Assembly (NCBI GenBank): GCA_964510315.1
Contig: CAZEAP010000037.1
Coordinates: 1 to 31,550, forward strand
DNA length: 31,550 nt
Reading direction: 5' to 3'
Origin: CAZEAP01 sp964510315
GTDB taxonomy: Bacteria > Planctomycetota > Brocadiia > SM23-32
Below the pieces are notes generated by a model. The model searched no databases. It was not told the DNA's origin and saw nothing but the letters and a program-made list of their open reading frames with translations. The translations under genes and the position numbers were made by a program. Below are positions 1 through 8,162 of the stretch, in pieces. The first letter of the stretch is position 1. Each line of letters starts with the position of its first letter.

Positions 1-100
1 AGAAACACGGTCTCCTTCTGAACGCTAAACGCGTACGTTGGGGGAACCCCGGGGACAGAGGGGCTACCCCCCCCAAACCGGAGCCCGCCGCGAGGCGGGC
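1..100 (+). repeat. Hairpin-chain repeat, copy 0 (left part outside window)
   Basis: Bases 1-56 match 296-351 and 623-678 with one difference (c instead of g at 25). After the shared block comes a C-rich run, an AAACCGGAG linker and a 7-bp stem-loop (83-89 paired with 94-100, loop gcga). The later copies carry a stem-loop at the equivalent place but with different stem bases. There is no coding signal. Confidence 0.8.
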
Positions 101-123
101 GATTCAGACGTAGCCCGGGGTGA

Positions 124-396
124 CCCCCGTTGGGGGGTACATGTTTAGCGTGCGCGAACAGCAGGCGGCGCTGGAAGCACCGCCACTGCGAGCAGGGATG
201 CTCGCGCTACAGCCGGGGGGCATGTTGTGGCGCGACCTTCCAGGTCGCAGTGCCGGGCCATCCTTGGCCCGGCCTCACCGCTGGTTTGAACCCTAAGAAA
301 CACGGTCTCCTTCTGAACGGTAAACGCGTACGTTGGGGGAACCCCGGGGACTGGGCCGGCTCCCCCCCCAAAACCGGAGCCCGCCTCCGCGGGCTC
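124..396 (+). repeat. Hairpin-chain repeat, copy 1 (327-bp period)
   Basis: This is a full unit. Bases 125-367 recur at 452-694. It is a string of perfect stem-loops joined by conserved linkers: 124-136 (C5/G5), 188-205 (7-bp stem, loop ggga), 232-248 (7-bp stem, loop tcc), 252-273 (9-bp stem, loop tcct) and 377-396 (8-bp stem, loop ctcc, followed by a pyrimidine run). The frame open across it (130-822) simply translates the repeat twice, so I do not call a gene. It could be a non-autonomous mobile repeat or a structured RNA; the sequence alone does not decide. Confidence 0.85.
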
Positions 397-450
397 TTTC
401 TCTCTGTGGCCCTTCGTTTCCCGGGGTTTGCGCGCACGGAGGCGCCCTTC

Positions 451-714
451 ACCCCGTTGGGGGGTACATGTTTAGCGTGCGCGAACAGCAGGCGGCGCTG
501 GAAGCACCGCCACTGCGAGCAGGGATGCTCGCGCTACAGCCGGGGGGCATGTTGTGGCGCGACCTTCCAGGTCGCAGTGCCGGGCCATCCTTGGCCCGGC
601 CTCACCGCTGGTTTGAACCCTAAGAAACACGGTCTCCTTCTGAACGGTAAACGCGTACGTTGGGGGAACCCCGGGGACTGGGCCGGCTCCCCCCAACCAC
701 AGCCCCGCAGGGGC
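451..714 (+). repeat. Hairpin-chain repeat, copy 2
   Basis: This is a direct repeat of copy 1 at an offset of exactly 327 bp, near-identical over 452-694. The 3' end differs: the terminal hairpin here is gcccc-gca-ggggc (702-714), where copy 1 has an 8-bp stem of other bases. The structure at that spot is kept while the sequence changes. Confidence 0.85.
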
Positions 715-1260
715 GTTACATACCAGCCCAGGGCGTGGCCCTGGGGACCCGGGTGTGCCTCCAAAATGGTTGAGCCCTGGTTTTTCACCGATCTCTTTTC
801 CCAGGGCTGCGCCCTGGGCTGATATGTCGGGCTCTTACAGAGCCCGGCAGGCTTCGCAGACAAGAGCATCCCCCCTGAGAACGTGCGGGCAAGGTTGCCC
901 GCATCAGAACCCTCTCCTGTTCTCCCCCTCCGCCCCGCAGGGGCCATGTGATGGAGGCCAGGGCTTCAGCCCTGGTTGGCGGTCGACCAACCGTAACCAT
1001 GCGCCCCAGAGGGGCGCGGTCGGGTCACAGATGCAGATGATGGTGGGCGAGTTCGATACGCAATGTCTTCACACCGGCCTGCCGCCAGGACCCGCCGGTC
1101 AGGCTTTTGCGCATCGGGTACCTCACCGCGCCCCTGCGGGGCGCAATTGGGTGTTCGCGTGAAATACCAGGGCTGAAGCCCTGGCCTTCACGACCGCGCC
1201 GCTCCGCGGCGCCGACGCTGAAGATGTACGCGCCCCAGGGCGGGCTCTTGACCAAGTCCC
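715..1260. repeat. Cluster of GC-rich stem-loops, no gene
   Basis: Non-coding stretch with many short inverted repeats: 727-745 (cccaggg/ccctggg), 800-818 (cccagggctgcgccctggg), 958-975 (ccagggcttcagccctgg) and 1167-1184 (its exact reverse complement). Bases 1189-1213 recur exactly, in inverted orientation, at 31296-31320. The open frames across it have no recognisable protein sequence. It looks like a nest of REP-like intergenic elements. Confidence 0.7.
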
Positions 1261-1291
1261 TGGTCCTGGGGGTGCGCCCCGGGCGCGCAAG

Positions 1292-1385
1292 CATCAGTGT
1301 GTATCTGTGTCTGGCGTTTTTCCGTTTCCTTTTCGCCCGTCGGCAGTTTTTCATCCGTGTCCGGGCGGACGGGAAAGTACGGCGT
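1292..1385 (+). repeat. Direct repeat, unit A (about 92 bp)
   Basis: This unit begins with an ATCAGTGTGTATCTGTGTCT motif, then a T-rich run, then a segment ending GGGAAAGTACGGCGT. It is nearly identical to 1470-1561. The ATCTGTGTCT-type wording resembles intergenic repeats I associate with many environmental bacterial genomes; that is memory, not a search. Confidence 0.8.
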
Positions 1386-1469
1386 GGCAGGCACCGGGCC
1401 GATTTGAGTGCCGATGGATGCTTTCTACAAATCAGTTCCAGAACTTCTGTGGGTCTTCCATCTGTGTCT

Positions 1470-1561
1470 ATCAGTGTTAATCTGTGTCTGACGTTTTTCG
1501 TTTCCTTTTCGCCCGTCGGCAGTTTTTCATCCGTGTCCGGGCGGACGGGAAAGTACGGCGT
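1470..1561 (+). repeat. Direct repeat, unit B (about 92 bp)
   Basis: Second copy of the 1292-1385 unit with a few substitutions and small indels near its 5' end. The 84 bases between the copies (1386-1469) are unrelated, but 1461-1489 themselves hold two further TCTGTGTCT words. Confidence 0.8.
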
Positions 1562-1887
1562 CGCAGAACGGCGAGATGCGTTCGGCGCCTGAAGGTAAGG
1601 CGCCTCAGCATGACCATGTGGCGAGGCACCGCTCCCGATGTCTTTCTGAGCGAGCGCACCTTTCAGCGAGCGAAGTTTACCCGCCTGTGGCGGGCATCCC
1701 GGCGTGGCCGGCGCGGGCCACGCCCGGAGGGCGAAAGTACGCCATTCCCCGCCGCGCGGCAAACGCCGGAGGGCGAAAGCGTCCGGGGGGCGGAGTATCG
1801 GACGGCAAAGGTTGACGCGCCTTCGGCGGGGCGCTACGGTACGAAGTTGGCGCGTTTTCCGGTAACCCCAACCTGAGGTCAGGGCTC
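1562..1887. other. Intergenic leader of the sulfatase operon, no gene seen
   Basis: I see no gene here. A short word, CCGGAGGGCGAAAG, occurs at 1724-1737 and again near 1766-1779. A GGCGCC-type inverted repeat lies near 1584-1606. No convincing -35/-10 pair for the downstream operon was found. The only clear signal is a GAGGT ribosome-binding site at 1875-1879. Confidence 0.5.
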
Positions 1888-3291
1888 TTGGCAGCGGAAA
1901 CTCCCCACATCCTCATCCTCATGACCGACCAGCAGCGCGCGGACTGCCTGAGCTGTGCCGGCCATCCGCAGCTCCGCACCCCGAACATGGACCGCCTCGC
2001 GACGGAGGGCACCCACTTCGTCGACGCCTGCACGGTCAGCCCCGTGTGCATGCCGGCGAGGGCGTCGTTCATCACCGGGGACTACGTCCACGAGCACGGC
2101 ATCTGGCAGAACGGCGGTGAGCTGCCGGAGGGCTGCGAATCGTTCTTCCGCCGCCTCCGCGACGCGGGTTATTCCACCGCGCACGTCGGCAAGTCGCACT
2201 ACTACTCCCACGGCAACCTGCACATGAAGGAGCGGGAGCCGTGGATGCGCCCCCTGGGGTTCGACCACGTGGACGAGATCGGCGGCCCCCTGGCCACCTG
2301 CTGGAACACCGAGTCGCACATGACCGACCGCTGGCGCCGCAAGGGACTCTACGAGGAATACAAGAAGGACTACGAGAAGCGGTTCGAGCACGGCCGTGCC
2401 AACGCCGTCTGGCCCAGCCCCCTGTCGGTGGAGGAGCACGCCGACAGCTACGTGGGGCGCCAGGCGGTCCGGTTCCTCCGGGACTACGGCGGTGAGCGGC
2501 CCTTCTGCCTGTTCGTGGGCTTCGGCGGGCCCCCCGAGCCCTGGGACGCGCCGGGGGAGTACGCCGAGATGTACGACCCCGATCAGACGCCGCCCCCGAT
2601 CGAGTTCGAGCCGTCCGAGCCGGCCGGTCACGTTCCCCCGGAGGCCGCCCGCTGGCAGCGAAACGGCCGGCGGGAAGAACTCACCGAGGAGGACGTCCGG
2701 CGTCTGCGCGCCAACTATTACGGAAAGATCAGCCTGATCGACCGCTGGTTCGGCGAGATATTCAGCGCCTGCGAGGTCGGGGGATTCCTCGACGACACGC
2801 TGGTGCTTTTCTGGTCCGATCACGGCGAGATGGCCGGAGACCACCGCCTGCTCTATAAGTCGCGTTTCTTCGAGAGCGCGCTCCGGGTGCCGCTGATGCT
2901 GCGCTGGCCGGGGAACGTCCCGGCGGGCCTACAGTCCGACGCGCTGGCCGAGACCGTGGACATCATGCCCACGCTGCTGGAAGCGGCGGGGGTGCCCGTG
3001 CCGGCGACGTGCTCGGGCAGGTCGCTCTGGCCGGTGATGCGGGAGCCCTCCGGCCTGCTCCGGCGGGCGGCGCTCAGCGAGGTCGGCCCCGGCGATCATG
3101 AAAATACCATGGTCTGCACCGACCGCTACAAATACGCCGTCTTCGAAGACGATACGCCCTACATGCTCTACGACCTCCGGAACGATCCCGAAGAGACCAC
3201 GGACCTGGTCGGCCGGCCGGACCACGCCGCCGTCCGGGAGGAAATGCACGAACTGCTGAACGAACGCAGGGAAGGAGCGGAACGCCGATGA
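1888..3291 (+). CDS. Type I (S1 family) sulfatase, no signal peptide
   Basis: Probable formylglycine-dependent sulfatase (467 aa) that hydrolyses sulfate esters, likely on a glycan. The start is TTG at 1888 with GAGGT at 1875-1879 (8-nt spacing); the protein opens with the strand leading to Thr-Asp-Gln-Gln (13-16), whose Asp14/Gln15 are the usual Ca-binding positions. The modified cysteine lies in Cys54-Met-Pro-Ala-Arg58, fitting C-x-P-x-R. A second metal motif, Ser-Asp311-His312-Gly-Glu, follows. The C-terminus has the usual sulfatase ending (YDLRNDPEE). There is no signal peptide, so it should be cytoplasmic unless exported another way. The next gene overlaps its stop by 4 nt (ATGA), pointing to translational coupling with a secreted glycosidase. 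The substrate cannot be read from sequence. Confidence 0.93.
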   Translation: MAAETPHILILMTDQQRADCLSCAGHPQLRTPNMDRLATEGTHFVDACTVSPVCMPARASFITGDYVHEHGIWQNGGELPEGCESFFRRLRDAGYSTAHVGKSHYYSHGNLHMKEREPWMRPLGFDHVDEIGGPLATCWNTESHMTDRWRRKGLYEEYKKDYEKRFEHGRANAVWPSPLSVEEHADSYVGRQAVRFLRDYGGERPFCLFVGFGGPPEPWDAPGEYAEMYDPDQTPPPIEFEPSEPAGHVPPEAARWQRNGRREELTEEDVRRLRANYYGKISLIDRWFGEIFSACEVGGFLDDTLVLFWSDHGEMAGDHRLLYKSRFFESALRVPLMLRWPGNVPAGLQSDALAETVDIMPTLLEAAGVPVPATCSGRSLWPVMREPSGLLRRAALSEVGPGDHENTMVCTDRYKYAVFEDDTPYMLYDLRNDPEETTDLVGRPDHAAVREEMHELLNERREGAERR

Positions 3292-6095
3292 GGGGAAAGC
3301 CGACGCATACAAAGACGGGAAGGCTCTGTGGACTGATCCTGGCGCTCGGCCTCCTGGTGACGGCGCTCGTACCGGCGAGGGCCGATGCCGTCACCATATG
3401 GCGCGAGGGGGAAAACACGACGGTTTCCAACGTCAACCCTCACCCCTGGTGGTACGACAAGGTGAAGAAAGATCAGCTTTCCGGCGGGGAATGGCTCAGC
3501 AACTTCTCCGAGAACAAGGTGGGCACGGCCGCCTACGACATCAGCGCCCCACGGAGCGGGGAGTTCACCTTCTGGCTGCGGGCCAACCCGGTCAAAAGCA
3601 AGCTGTCCTACCGCGTGGACGGGGGAGACTGGAAGGCGGTTGATTTCACCGGTGCCGTGCAACAGAAGAACATAGCCGCCGACGGCCGGCCGGACCTCCG
3701 GTTCATCGGCTGGGTCAAGGTCGCCGTGCTGTCTTTGAGCGAGGGGGAACACACGCTTCGCTTCAAGATGCACAGTGACTCCCAGAACCACGGCGCCATC
3801 GACGCCTTCGTGCTGACCACCGAGGAGTTCACCCCCAAAGGCACGGCGAAGCCGGGGGAGACCACCGCCGCAGAGCCGGCCGCCCCGCAGCCGGTCCTTG
3901 ACGCGACCAACTCCTGGCCCTTCAAGCCCCGGAGGGAGAGGCTTACCGAAGGGGGCCTGCTGGACCTGAGCCACCTGAACGAGAAACCGGCCGGCAAGAG
4001 CGGCTTCATCCGTCTCTCCGAGGACGGCAGGGGATTCGTGAAGGGCGACGGCGAGCCGATCCGCTTCTGGTCGGCCGTCTCCGGGGCGTCCGGGATGAAC
4101 GCGGAGGAGGTGGAGAAGCACTGCGGTTTCCTGGCGCGCATCGGGGTCAACATGATCCGCATCCACGGGAACCTGGCCGACCGCAGCAAGGGCGCGGCCC
4201 TCACCGACGTCAGCGAGAAGGCCGTCGACGGTATTCTTCGGGCGGTCGCTGCGGCCAGGCGGCACGGCATTTACGTGACCATCTCGCCCTACTGGTACCA
4301 CCACAAGATGCCGGCGAGCTGGGACCTGGCCGGCTACGAAGCCGGCGACATGCCGACCGGCTCGATGTTTTTCAACGAGAAGTTCGAGAACGCCTACAAG
4401 GGCTGGGTGAAGGAACTCTACACCCGCCCGAATCCCTACGCCGGCGGCGTGCCCCTGAAGGACGAGCCGGCGGTGGCCATCATACAGGTCAAAAACGAGG
4501 ACAGCCTGCTTTTCTTCACGTTCGATCGCATCCCGCCCGAGCAGAAACGGATACTCGGGCGGAAGTACGGCCGCTGGCTGACCGAGAAGTACGGCTCACT
4601 CTCTGCCGCCCACCGGGCATGGGAGAGCCACACCATCCAGAAGCCCCAGAACCCCAACATGATCGCCGACGACTGGGAAAAGGGCGTCGTAGGTTTCGTC
4701 ATAACCTGGCAGTACACGCAGGAGCATTCCGGCGGGATGCGCCGGCGGGTCAACGACCAGCTCCAGTTCCTCAGCGAGACACAGCGGGCCTTCTACGCCG
4801 AGATCGACCGCTACTACCGGGAGGAGCTGGGCTGCAAGCAGTTGACCAACGCGATGAACTGGAAGTCGGCCGACAAGCTCCACACCGACGACGCCGAGAG
4901 GTGGACCTACACCGCCTGCGACGTGCTGGCCGTCAACCGCTACGCCGGCGGCGTGCACAGTGGCGAGAACCGCGGCTACCGCATCGACCCCGGCCACTAT
5001 CTGGTCAACGAGTCCATCCTGCGGGAGCCGCTCCGGCTGCCCACCAACCTGAAGCAGCCCCTCGGGCACCCCTTCATCATCACCGAGAGCGCCTGGGTGC
5101 ATCCGAATCTCTACCAGACCGAGGGTCCGTTCCTCGCCGCCGCCTACATGGGTCTGAACGGCGTGGATTCCCTCTACTGGTTCCACCTGGGTGCGCCGAC
5201 CTACAGGCGCGATCTCCGGAGGAAGTTCTGGCACGTCAAACCCGGCGACACCGGCTTCGCCATCCACAAGTGGACCGGCTCGGTGCCCCAGCAGGCCGGC
5301 ATGTTCCCGGCGAATGCCTTGATCCACCGGCTGGGCTATGTCCGGCGGGGAGAGCCCGTGGTCCACGAGGAGCGCTCCCTGGAGGAGATGTGGCGCCGGG
5401 AGCGTCCGGCCATCACCGAGACGGAGACCTTCGACCCCAACCGTGACGTGCAGGACCTTCGCTACAGCGAGCGGGAGAGCCTGAACGTCAGCCGGCTGGC
5501 CTTCCTGGTGGGGCCGGTGGAGACCGTCTTCGAGGGCAACCCGGCCCGGACGCGGGTGGCCGACCTGAGCCCCTACATCGACGGCGCGGCCTCGACGGTC
5601 CGCAGCAACACCGGCGAGATCACGCTGGACTACGGCGTCGGGCTGTGCACGCTGGACGCCCCCAAAGCCCAGGGGGTCAGCGGGTTCCTCCGGGAGGCCG
5701 GCGGGACTTTCCGGCTCTCCGACGTCACCATCCGCTCCGATAACCACTACGCCACCATAGAGGCGGTCGCCATGGACGACCGTCCGCTGTCGCGCTCGGA
5801 GAAGGTGCTGGTCCAGGTGGGCACGGTGGCCCGCCTGACCGGCTGGACGGTGAAAGACGACACCTTCGAATACCGCGAAGGAACGGTCCGGGGCAAGCGC
5901 ATCGTCTACACCGGCAAGCCCCCCTGGCGCATCAAGAATACCAGCGCCAACATTACCGTGTCCAACCCGGACCTGACGAAGGCCACGCTGCTCGACGAGG
6001 CGGGCCACGCAGCGCGCGAACTGCCCGTCGAGCGCGGCGAGGACGGGCTGACGGTGGAGCTGCCCCCGGAGAGCATGTATCTCATCCTGCAATAG
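3288..6095 (+). CDS. Secreted multidomain glycosidase-like protein with N-terminal CBM-like domain
   Basis: 935 aa. A signal peptide (hydrophobic core about residues 13-30, probable cleavage after Ala-Asp-Ala34) is followed by a beta-rich, carbohydrate-binding-like domain (about 35-180), a Thr/Ala/Pro linker (about 185-200) and a clan GH-A-like (beta/alpha)8 region starting near 215. Candidate acid/base is Glu404 in Val-Lys-Asn-Glu-Asp, candidate nucleophile Glu600 in Ile-Thr-Glu-Ser-Ala; N-E on strand 4 and E on strand 7 is the clan GH-A retaining pattern. A beta-rich C-terminal part (about 700-935) ends in a strand typical of such enzymes. AAGGAG at 3272-3277 precedes the ATG. I cannot assign a GH family; it sits between GH5-, GH39- and GH42-like in appearance. 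It overlaps the sulfatase stop by 4 nt, so both may act on one sulfated glycan. Confidence 0.85.
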   Translation: MRGKPTHTKTGRLCGLILALGLLVTALVPARADAVTIWREGENTTVSNVNPHPWWYDKVKKDQLSGGEWLSNFSENKVGTAAYDISAPRSGEFTFWLRANPVKSKLSYRVDGGDWKAVDFTGAVQQKNIAADGRPDLRFIGWVKVAVLSLSEGEHTLRFKMHSDSQNHGAIDAFVLTTEEFTPKGTAKPGETTAAEPAAPQPVLDATNSWPFKPRRERLTEGGLLDLSHLNEKPAGKSGFIRLSEDGRGFVKGDGEPIRFWSAVSGASGMNAEEVEKHCGFLARIGVNMIRIHGNLADRSKGAALTDVSEKAVDGILRAVAAARRHGIYVTISPYWYHHKMPASWDLAGYEAGDMPTGSMFFNEKFENAYKGWVKELYTRPNPYAGGVPLKDEPAVAIIQVKNEDSLLFFTFDRIPPEQKRILGRKYGRWLTEKYGSLSAAHRAWESHTIQKPQNPNMIADDWEKGVVGFVITWQYTQEHSGGMRRRVNDQLQFLSETQRAFYAEIDRYYREELGCKQLTNAMNWKSADKLHTDDAERWTYTACDVLAVNRYAGGVHSGENRGYRIDPGHYLVNESILREPLRLPTNLKQPLGHPFIITESAWVHPNLYQTEGPFLAAAYMGLNGVDSLYWFHLGAPTYRRDLRRKFWHVKPGDTGFAIHKWTGSVPQQAGMFPANALIHRLGYVRRGEPVVHEERSLEEMWRRERPAITETETFDPNRDVQDLRYSERESLNVSRLAFLVGPVETVFEGNPARTRVADLSPYIDGAASTVRSNTGEITLDYGVGLCTLDAPKAQGVSGFLREAGGTFRLSDVTIRSDNHYATIEAVAMDDRPLSRSEKVLVQVGTVARLTGWTVKDDTFEYREGTVRGKRIVYTGKPPWRIKNTSANITVSNPDLTKATLLDEAGHAARELPVERGEDGLTVELPPESMYLILQ

Positions 6096-6106
6096 CGGGG
6101 ATGGAT

Positions 6107-8071
6107 ATGATCCGAGTTACGTGTCTTACGTGCGTTTTGCTTGGCCTTGTGCTCGTGGCGCGGGCCGCGCCCAGCGCAGCGCTGCGGTGGGTCGACGCGG
6201 ACCGTGGCGGGCGCATCTGGGGCCTCCTCCACGACGGCGCCCTGCTGCCGGTGGAGGGCTACTTCCAGGTGGCTGCCCCGGAGTGGAGACCCCACGCCGG
6301 GCCGCAGGACCTGAGGAAACTGCGCCGCCGGGAGTCCGACGCAACGCGACATTGGTCCGGGCGGTTCTCGCTGGCCGGCACACCGTTCCGCTGGTCCCAA
6401 ACTCTCCGTGAGGCCGGGGACGAGGTGGAGTTGGAGATGCGCGTCGAGGCGGAGTCCGAAGCGCAGCTCGAAGGCATATTCTACCGGTTCCGCGTGCCCG
6501 CCGCGGTCTTCGGGGGAGGGCGATGCCGCTTCGTGACCCCGGAGGATGCCTCGGAAGCCGACCTGCCCGAGCCCGGCAGCCGGTCCCGCGTGGGCGCCGG
6601 CCCGGTGGAGCAGCTCATCTTCCGGGACGCCGAGGACAACATGGCCCTCCGGATAAGCTTCGATACCGAAAGACGGGTCACCGTAAACGCACGGCCCGGC
6701 TGGCTGGCGGCTCATTACGACGTGCTGATCCGGGTCCGGCGAGGAGCGCTGCAACCCGGGCGAGAGGTCCCGTTCCGGTGCCGTCTGGCGGCCTCCGGCA
6801 AGGCCGACCACTCGCCGGCCCGCCTGCGCCTGGAGGCTTCCTCCGAGCGTTACCGCCTGGTGGGCTTCGGCGGGAATTACTGCTTCTGGCCGATGGGGCC
6901 CGACACGCCCCATACGCTCAAGCACCTGTCGCCTGCCTGGGCACGCTCGCAGTTGTCCCTGGACGCCTGGGAGAAGCGGAACGACAACGCCGACCCGGAG
7001 CGGATCAACTGGGAAGCCTTCAAGGGCAAACACGGCCGAAGGTGGCTTCTGCGGACCGATCTGCGGGCCGCCACCCAGGCCAGCGCCCACGGGGTGCCGC
7101 TGGTCGTCTCCGTGTGGCGGGTCCCCGAATGGATGCTCGAGGAGGGAGAGGAAGATAGCCGCAAGAAGCCCATCGACCCGGATTCCGGGAGCGAGCTGGC
7201 GGAGTCGGTCGTGGCGTATCTGCAGTATCTGCGCCGGGAGCACGACGTCGAGCCGGAGCTGTTCAGCTTCAACGAACCGGACCTCGGCAAGATCCCCGAG
7301 CCCGGCGACTACCGGGACGTCGTGAAGGTGATCGGACGCCGTCTCCGGGACGCCGGACTCAAGACACGCATCCTGGCGGGCGACACCGGCAACCCACGCG
7401 GCGACAAGGTGGATTATGCCCGACCCCTGCTGGAGGACCCGGGGGCGCGGGAGTACGTCGGCGCGCTCTCCTTCCATTCATGGGGCGGAGCGGAGCCGGA
7501 GACCTACCGCGCCTGGGCCGATTTGGCCCGCAGCCACGATCTGCCCCTTTTCGTGGCCGAGATCGGTTGGAACGCTCTGGCCCACAAGGGCGGCCACTCC
7601 ATGCATACCCTCCGCTACGCACTGGAGGAGTTGAGGATCTACCAGGATCTGCTGCGCTACGCCGAGCCCCAGGTGCTGCTGGAATGGGAGTACGGCGGAA
7701 GCTACCCCCTGCTGCTTCAGGAGGGCGACGATCTGCGACCGACGCTCCGCTATCACCTGATGAAGCACTACGCCGCGCTGACCCCCCAACCGGGGCTCGC
7801 CCTGGGCGCCGAGAGCGACAGCCCGGACGTGCTGGTCACCGCCTTCCGGGGCGCCGCCGGCCCCGCGGAAAGCGCCTTCGCCGTCCACGTGGCCAACCTG
7901 GGGGCGGGCCGGCCGGCCGTGCTGGAAGGGGTGCCGCCCGACGTGCGCGAGGTGAGGGCGACACAGACGACCCCCGCCGACGGTTACCGGTCCCTGGGGA
8001 CGGTGCCCGTGCACAACGGCACAGTCAGGTTGAAGCTCGCCCCGCTGTCCCTCCTTACCCTGTGCTGGTGA
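6107..8071 (+). CDS. Secreted GH30-like glycoside hydrolase
   Basis: 654 aa from ATG 6107. This start is chosen over ATG 6101 because GGGG at 6097-6100 is then 6 nt away. The N-terminus is a signal peptide (about residues 1-22). A beta-rich domain (about 25-240) precedes a (beta/alpha)8 barrel that opens with a Gly-Phe-Gly-Gly-Asn stretch, as GH30/GH59 enzymes do. Catalytic candidates are Glu390 in Phe-Asn-Glu-Pro-Asp (acid/base) and Glu485 in Ala-Glu-Ile-Gly-Trp (nucleophile). A C-terminal beta domain follows, as in GH30. It begins 11 nt after the preceding glycosidase stops and surely shares its mRNA. GH30-type fold is a fair call; specificity is unknown. Confidence 0.85.
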   Translation: MIRVTCLTCVLLGLVLVARAAPSAALRWVDADRGGRIWGLLHDGALLPVEGYFQVAAPEWRPHAGPQDLRKLRRRESDATRHWSGRFSLAGTPFRWSQTLREAGDEVELEMRVEAESEAQLEGIFYRFRVPAAVFGGGRCRFVTPEDASEADLPEPGSRSRVGAGPVEQLIFRDAEDNMALRISFDTERRVTVNARPGWLAAHYDVLIRVRRGALQPGREVPFRCRLAASGKADHSPARLRLEASSERYRLVGFGGNYCFWPMGPDTPHTLKHLSPAWARSQLSLDAWEKRNDNADPERINWEAFKGKHGRRWLLRTDLRAATQASAHGVPLVVSVWRVPEWMLEEGEEDSRKKPIDPDSGSELAESVVAYLQYLRREHDVEPELFSFNEPDLGKIPEPGDYRDVVKVIGRRLRDAGLKTRILAGDTGNPRGDKVDYARPLLEDPGAREYVGALSFHSWGGAEPETYRAWADLARSHDLPLFVAEIGWNALAHKGGHSMHTLRYALEELRIYQDLLRYAEPQVLLEWEYGGSYPLLLQEGDDLRPTLRYHLMKHYAALTPQPGLALGAESDSPDVLVTAFRGAAGPAESAFAVHVANLGAGRPAVLEGVPPDVREVRATQTTPADGYRSLGTVPVHNGTVRLKLAPLSLLTLCW

Positions 8072-8148
8072 TCGGCGAGGGGTGCCGGGCCGCCGCAGGG
8101 GCGGTTGACGGGCCGGTCCGGTGCCGCCAGACTATGCACGTCCCTCAC

Positions 8149-8155
8149 GGAGGAG
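8149..8155 (+). promoter_or_regulatory. Strong ribosome-binding site fixing the FG-GAP start
   Basis: GGAGGAG 7 nt before ATG 8163. It decides this start over an in-frame upstream candidate at 8121. The preceding 91-nt gap also holds TTGACG (8105-8110), a possible -35, but the matching -10 is poor. Confidence 0.7.
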
Positions 8156-8162
8156 TCCCGAC

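Noticed and set aside
130..822. 230-codon + strand frame in the repeat region
   Set aside because: It just translates the 327-bp repeat twice and has no protein-like conservation.
1025..1762. 245-codon - strand frame
   Set aside because: It covers the two 92-bp direct repeats and hairpins, has duplicated Arg-rich sequence and no recognisable motif.
4596..6092. 498-codon - strand frame
   Set aside because: Antisense shadow of the secreted glycosidase at 3288-6095, which has signal peptide and catalytic motifs.
5906..7477. 523-codon - strand frame
   Set aside because: Shadow of the GH30-like gene. No ribosome-binding site and no domain.
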